DNA of 64,000 nt from Corticium candelabrum (lineage: Eukaryota; Porifera; Homoscleromorpha; Homosclerophorida; Plakinidae): the NCBI RefSeq assembly GCF_963422355.1, contig NC_085088.1:5061307-5125306 (forward strand). The letters run 5' to 3'. Position 1 is the stretch's first letter; each line of letters starts with the position of its first letter. Position numbers and translations under genes: made by a program. Of the stretch, positions 58,686 to 64,000 are shown piece by piece. The notes below the pieces were generated by a model. The model was not told where the DNA came from. It saw only the letters and a list, made by a program, of their open reading frames with translations, and did not search any database.

Positions 58686-60949
58686 CCATGCACAGGCGAG
58701 TTTCATGGCAAGATACTTTTTATATCATGTGCAACATGTATACTAGGAAGACTAATCAGTCAATCAATAAACAAGTTTAATTAATAGACCAGTCATCTAT
58801 TCATTTATATCAGGAATGGAATAGTGTTTCACATTGACAAGATCAGCTACACGTCCAATTCCAACTCATTAGTGAACTACTCACTACTAAAAAGTATAGA
58901 ACATAGCCTGTGGCGTCGCTGCATGAGACCCGGGAAGGTAATGGTCCCCAATAAGGAGGTGTAGCCTTTTTAGACAAGATTTATGGGCTGATTGGGGCCA
59001 TGCCCTTGGTTCCTATGCCTGTGTCAATGTTGAACACCAGCAGCTGGCCTTTTCAATTTTAGAGGTCCAACAACACCACTAACATGTGTAGGGCATGTGT
59101 TATGGTGTAATAGTTCAGGGATCCCCTCATTGATTAAAATTTGATTTGACTAAAGTCGGCAGGTATGCATGCTCTGAAGGACAAGTTCAGGTGACACACG
59201 CATAGAACGGTATTTATGCAGCTTATAAAAATTGATTAATTAAGTAACTGAAAGTTGTTCAGGGGCTTTTCTAATTTTGTGCTACAGCAGCCACAGTAAC
59301 GGACACAAAGCAAGAACAAGACAACATGTGGATGTGTTGAAAGTAATCAACTAAATTAATTAATTAATTAAATTAATTAGCTACTTCACTTCAATTATAG
59401 ATCAACTACATACATAAGCTAGTTGAACCAGTAAAGCTACAAAGGACATGCAGCTTACTCAAACAAGCAATGAGAGCGAATTTGTCTTGAAGTGGAACTG
59501 CCATGTGGTTTCCGTGTCCAACGTAACGCGAATAATAAATTTTGATAGAAGTCCATAGACTGTCTATACGTACATGATACAGTCGGTGGGTATGGTATAC
59601 GCACTTTGAAGAATCTGCATCTAACGAAGCCATCAAGCACTTTATTCTACAGAACGACACATACCTTGTAGACTACAAGTAGCACGTAATTTGCATGCTC
59701 ATGACAACTGGAAGTGCCACTTCTACGCTATTGACATATTACGGATTAGTGGATCAGGTGTGTGTATCATAAATGTCAAATGCTAGTAGGTCGGAGGTCG
59801 CCGTGCAATGCAGGCTTACAGACAGCTATTGCTGAATGACATATGCATGCAGAACGATGATTTGCTATTGTCAAGAAATGTTATAACTGAAGAATGGGCA
59901 AGTGAAGCTAGCTAGGCTATGCATGCGTCATCTGGTTACAATCAGAACTGGAAATGGAACCATTCTAGGGCGCAATTAATCTAGTGTAATAATATTAAAG
60001 AAACAATGAGACTGTTTAGGGTTAGAATGTTGATAGCAACCGTTTGTTTGTGACAACCCTTGGTTGCTTTAGAACCACACTACCACTTCCGATGGCTATT
60101 TTGCATTCGAGATAACCTATTATTGTCATCAATTAGGGCTGACTTATGATTCGCCCCATGATTCATGCAGCATGATGTGGGGTGCATTCATGATGATGCT
60201 GGGGTGGGATGACACGCCCGGTGGGAGATTGTCAGATGAAATGAGTACACTAAACAATCGAGCAATCAGCCATTACCAGTTCCATCAATAATTATCATGC
60301 AAGCTCATAGTCGTACACCAAAACCACGCGTTGTGCTCTATTTAATGCTTTCGGCTGTCCGCTGAAGTTCCAGCACGCCCCTAAGTTCTGGTTCCCAATT
60401 GTCGGCCCTTCCGGCCCTGATAGTGAGGACACACCCTGCTGTCTATCATGTGGTCTATATCAACACTTGTCCGACTTCCTTACTTCAGACACCTATCTCC
60501 AATTGTGCAATTGCCTACCAAGACGATGAACTACAGTCTGCTTCCTGCTGTTCTCATTGCAGCGTCTCTACACGTGCTTGTCAGAAAGTAAGCATATAGT
60601 GTGCATGGCTAGCTAAACTTGCAGGTCTAGCTACAACTACTGTACCAAGTTTTGTGTATGCACATGTCCTGGGTTCTACTTAATCGCCTTTCAGCCAAAT
60701 CTTTAGTGCAACGGATAGATTACTCTCCTTGCGTGTTCTGTAGGGTTGGCCAAACAGTGAGCAAGTTCAAGACAACTGTTCCTCCCATACAGAGTTGGAT
60801 GCGGAAGGTGCGGGCTTATTGCAGACCTACAGGCAACAAGGACCATGGAACTCCTGCCTGAGACTTGAGCGTGCACATGTACAAGAGACATTGTCCTTTG
60901 TGTATATGTAACTATATTCTAAGAAGACAGCATTGTTCATACTATACCT
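55250..60949 (+). repeat. Segmental duplication, copy 2 (parental)
   Basis: Partner of 1-6011. It contains the intact WDR19 exons 32-39 and about 2.3 kb downstream. It lacks the hAT insertion and holds the undisturbed target near 60030. After 60949 (actatacc) homology stops. No gene is seen in 58686-60949 beyond the end of WDR19. Confidence 0.93.
58766..58771 (+). promoter_or_regulatory. Polyadenylation signal of WDR19
   Basis: AATAAA lies 80 nt after the stop codon at 58683-58685. Confidence 0.55.
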
Positions 60950-61258
60950 AGACAGACCAACTAAGCAGTTTATTTAATTAATCAATTGCTACTGTACCAC
61001 GTAGCAACCATTGCCTACCAGTTCTATTGTTAGAGAATGTCTTTTGTACAAGCCCTGTTCCCTTATTAATAGATCAAGAAAACACAAGCACATCTGTGGA
61101 ATCAGAACTGCACTAGCAAGTATCAATTTCTATGCCAGACTATATTTCACTGTTTGTTCAAGTATGCACACTTTGTTAGCTTAATTAATTAATGTATCAC
61201 TTGGTACATTGCAATCAGACAAATACAGCAATGACAGTGAAGTGACATCTAACATTTG

Positions 61259-64000
61259 TTATGAGAGGAGTCCCATTCTTTCATTTAGTATACTGCTAAA
61301 TGCGTTCAACTTGCCACACAGCAACTCCTGCTTTTCGACTTCGTCTTGTTTGTCCTTGATTGCCTCGTTCAAACCCACTTGCAAGAGCTTCTGAGTAGCG
61401 AATTCAATGTCTACTTGAAATTCCTGTATTTCAAGAGTCGTTTCGGCAATAGCATCCTTTGCTGTCAGCATGTCTAGTTCGATGTTTCTCTCGATGGCCT
61501 TGAGTACGGCTGGATCAGAGATGACAGAAACAAATGCCTGGAATTGGTCGGTGGACATACTACAATCCACTGATGGTCGGCCTGTTGCTACACAAATCCA
61601 AACCAACATCAATCAATGCAGACTACGTACCTATTTATGAATCAAGCAATAACTTGTAAATTTATTGATGAGAAATGATAACATCACACTAACAGACTTG
61701 TGTATGCTTTCTATTGTGAAAACGGCCAGTACAGTTTGGCAAGAGCTGTTTAGCTTTCATTTGTCATATCTCTTGTTCGGATTATTCATCTGTGACAATT
61801 GAACAACAGCAGATTCCACTGTGGAAGAGACTACAGCCTCTTTCACATCAATTTCAAAAGAGTACCCTCAACCATTCATTTGTCACTTGCCAAAATCAAG
61901 AAGAAACATTGATTACTTGCAATGCACTGTTCTGGTACTTGTTGTGCTATATGCAATTTAGACACAGGCAGTTTGAACTACTCACTTGAAGCATGCAGCC
62001 GGAGAAAGTCCAACTACACATATGGCCACGTAAGTCAACTTATGCATACAAGAATACTCAATAACAGAGCAAGACCTAAGAATGCACAGTCTACATACCA
62101 AATGTCAGCAATCATTTCAGACACTTATTCAATGAATATAATTAATTCAGCAGCAATATGAAACATTTTGCCTGTTTAGTGGCATAACAGTCAGTCAAAG
62201 TAGACAAATTTTGTAGAAAACTATGATATTCCAGTTGTCTAGAGACAGCTAAGATATGGCTACAGGGGGTACAGCTGAAAAGAGAGCTCGTGCCCCTGTG
62301 CCTGCATCTGGATCTGCCCCTAGGCATGGATCCACTACATTTCCCAGAAGAAACTCCAGCCTCTCTGTATTTAGATGATAATGTTGAAATAGAACCATAC
62401 CTATAAGTATGAGCATGGTAGAATATAGATAAGACAATAACTAAAAGGCCTTGCTATAGTCATCATGTCAGAGAAACATCAAAAGTTCTTTGCATAGTAA
62501 GATGAATCCTTGATGTTCTCAAGAACAAGATGTTGAGGCCAGAAGAAAGCAAGAGATGAAGGCAAGAACTATTGTGTTATGTAGCATCGATTGCTGTACA
62601 AAAAATACAAATGCGTATGACTTAAATTCAGCAGAAGGAAACAACTCTTCTATTATCTAGAGAAAGTGACTGAGATTGACATGTGATGTACTACATGTCT
62701 TGCTACACATTCTAACCAAATGCATACTGAAATAGAGCAACATTTCCAATTTTGGTTTAAGATTCTTAACTCCAAGAAAACAAAGTGTATTAGATTTACA
62801 ACTAGTGTAAATAGATGGATGTCTCATTTTCCTGTTCCAAATGTGTTCCTTGGAAGCTGTAAACTGGAATTTGCTGATCAGTTTACACATCGATCTAGGA
62901 AATGTTATACAATTAAATCTGTGTCATACGTCATCAATTAATGCTGAATTGAAAAGATTCTTATGTTTTCAACTCCTTATTCCATGTTTTAAAAGGAGTT
63001 AGACCAAATGTTCTTTGTCATTTGATGAAAGCTCTCTTCATCCACATTCTATGAACGTCAGCTTTGGACTTGAAATAAGTCTGATTTTAATAGAACAAGT
63101 GTTGGGTGGAACAATGCAGTAAGACGAATTTGTGGTGTTGGAAGGAAAACTCATGCTGGTGTTTGCAATGGGCTTGCTACCATTGATTGAGGTGGTGAGA
63201 AAAAGAAAACTTCACTTTATGTCATTATTGTTGAAGTCTTCAAATGAGGTCATTCATTATGTGTCATCGGTTCTTCGATGATCTATGTCTTCATCATTTT
63301 TCAGCTCCATCAGGAAAGAGAATCGCTCTACAGCGTTAAGCTGCAGAGACTCTCCACAGATTATAAATTGATCAACTAGCTATGGAATGGATGAAAAGAC
63401 CATCGTATGTTAATCGGGGGGAGGGGGGATTTATCACAGCTTTTCTCTTGGGTCTAGTATTTTTCTTTTTTTACACTATGTATTCCTGTGTGTGACATAG
63501 CATTACTAAATAATAAATAGAATACGCAATGTGTCTATATATAACAATTAAGTGACATAATGTAATATAACATTGTATTGAAAGAACAACAGATTAACAA
63601 TCATAAAATGTTGGCTACACTCAAACAAAAACTTTTCTGCATTCCAAAGATTGCCCCAAACGAACAATTTAAGTGGACACTCATATACCTCAATCAACTG
63701 ACGAGGCTTCATGAGTGCCAGTTCATGCAGATGACAACACACTGTTACATAGACATGGAATCAACATCATGAACTTAGATATCCAACAAAATAATTAAAT
63801 TACATTTAATTAATTAAAAATTCTGTCCCCCAAAACATTAGCAAGTAGCATTGCGTCACATCCCACTGCCTGCATGAGACTCACCTTGGGTCAGTCTGAT
63901 TTTATCTTTCAGACTTTCCTCCGTCACAATATCGTCTACGTAGCTAATACTCATTGCATCAGCGACTTCTTTCAGTTGACTCAATTTCATCAAATCTAGA
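61259..64000 (-). CDS. 3' end of an unrecognised coiled-coil protein (partial)
   Basis: Two exons are visible on the minus strand: 63885-64000 (cut by the window end) and a terminal exon 61259-61587. The donor caag|gtgagt and acceptor tttgtgtag join in phase 1, giving about 148 residues. The first part reads KLSQLKEVADAMSISYVDDI; the second is Glu/Lys/Gln/Leu-rich and predicted helical or coiled-coil, ending RMGLLS. I do not recognise the family. A minus-strand AATAAA (plus-strand TTTATT at 60969-60974) could be its poly(A) signal. The 2.3-kb intron between (61588-63884) shows no other supported gene. Confidence 0.65.

Overview
This is nuclear DNA of an animal, very probably an early-branching metazoan such as a sponge (inference). 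The basis is: spliced genes with many short introns and GT-AG (a few GC-AG) boundaries, a ciliary IFT gene, a large multidomain extracellular gene of the IgGFc/EGF/VWD type common in sponges and cnidarians, abundant CA/TG microsatellites, and a varied set of DNA transposons. I see no bacterial-style operons. Gene models below were built by hand from homology, splice sites and phase continuity; in each full model every exon phase closes and the summed coding length is a multiple of three.

Layout, left to right. 1-6011: a degenerate copy of the last eight exons of WDR19/IFT144 plus downstream flank, duplicated from 55250-60949 at the other end of the window and pseudogenised. A hAT fragment has landed in this copy only. 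6012-8300: transposon debris (hAT MITE, Crypton-like DUF3504 fragment) and a Mutator-like element with 80-bp inverted repeats. 8927-20778 (+): gene A, an unrecognised secreted protein of about 1843 aa in 7 exons. Its 5.7-kb first intron carries two long inverted-repeat (foldback) elements and a 24-bp minisatellite. 23481-32906 (+): gene B, a type I membrane protein of more than 2148 aa with LDLa, IgGFc-binding, EGF, PSI, PLA2-like, VWD and many further EGF domains, then one transmembrane helix. 34697-38696 (-): DSCC1, 13 exons, 411 aa. 39100-58685 (+): intact WDR19/IFT144, 39 exons, 1347 aa, head-to-head with DSCC1 across about 400 bp. 58686-60949: the parental copy of the duplicated flank. 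61259-64000 (-): the 3' end of an unrecognised coiled-coil gene that runs off the window.

Functionally these are independent genes. DSCC1 acts in sister-chromatid cohesion and PCNA loading, WDR19 in ciliary retrograde transport, and A and B at the cell surface or matrix. The DSCC1-WDR19 spacer probably serves as a shared divergent promoter and holds a perfect E2F-type site. The least described items are gene A, the domain order of gene B, and the cluster of long-inverted-repeat elements at 7-14 kb.
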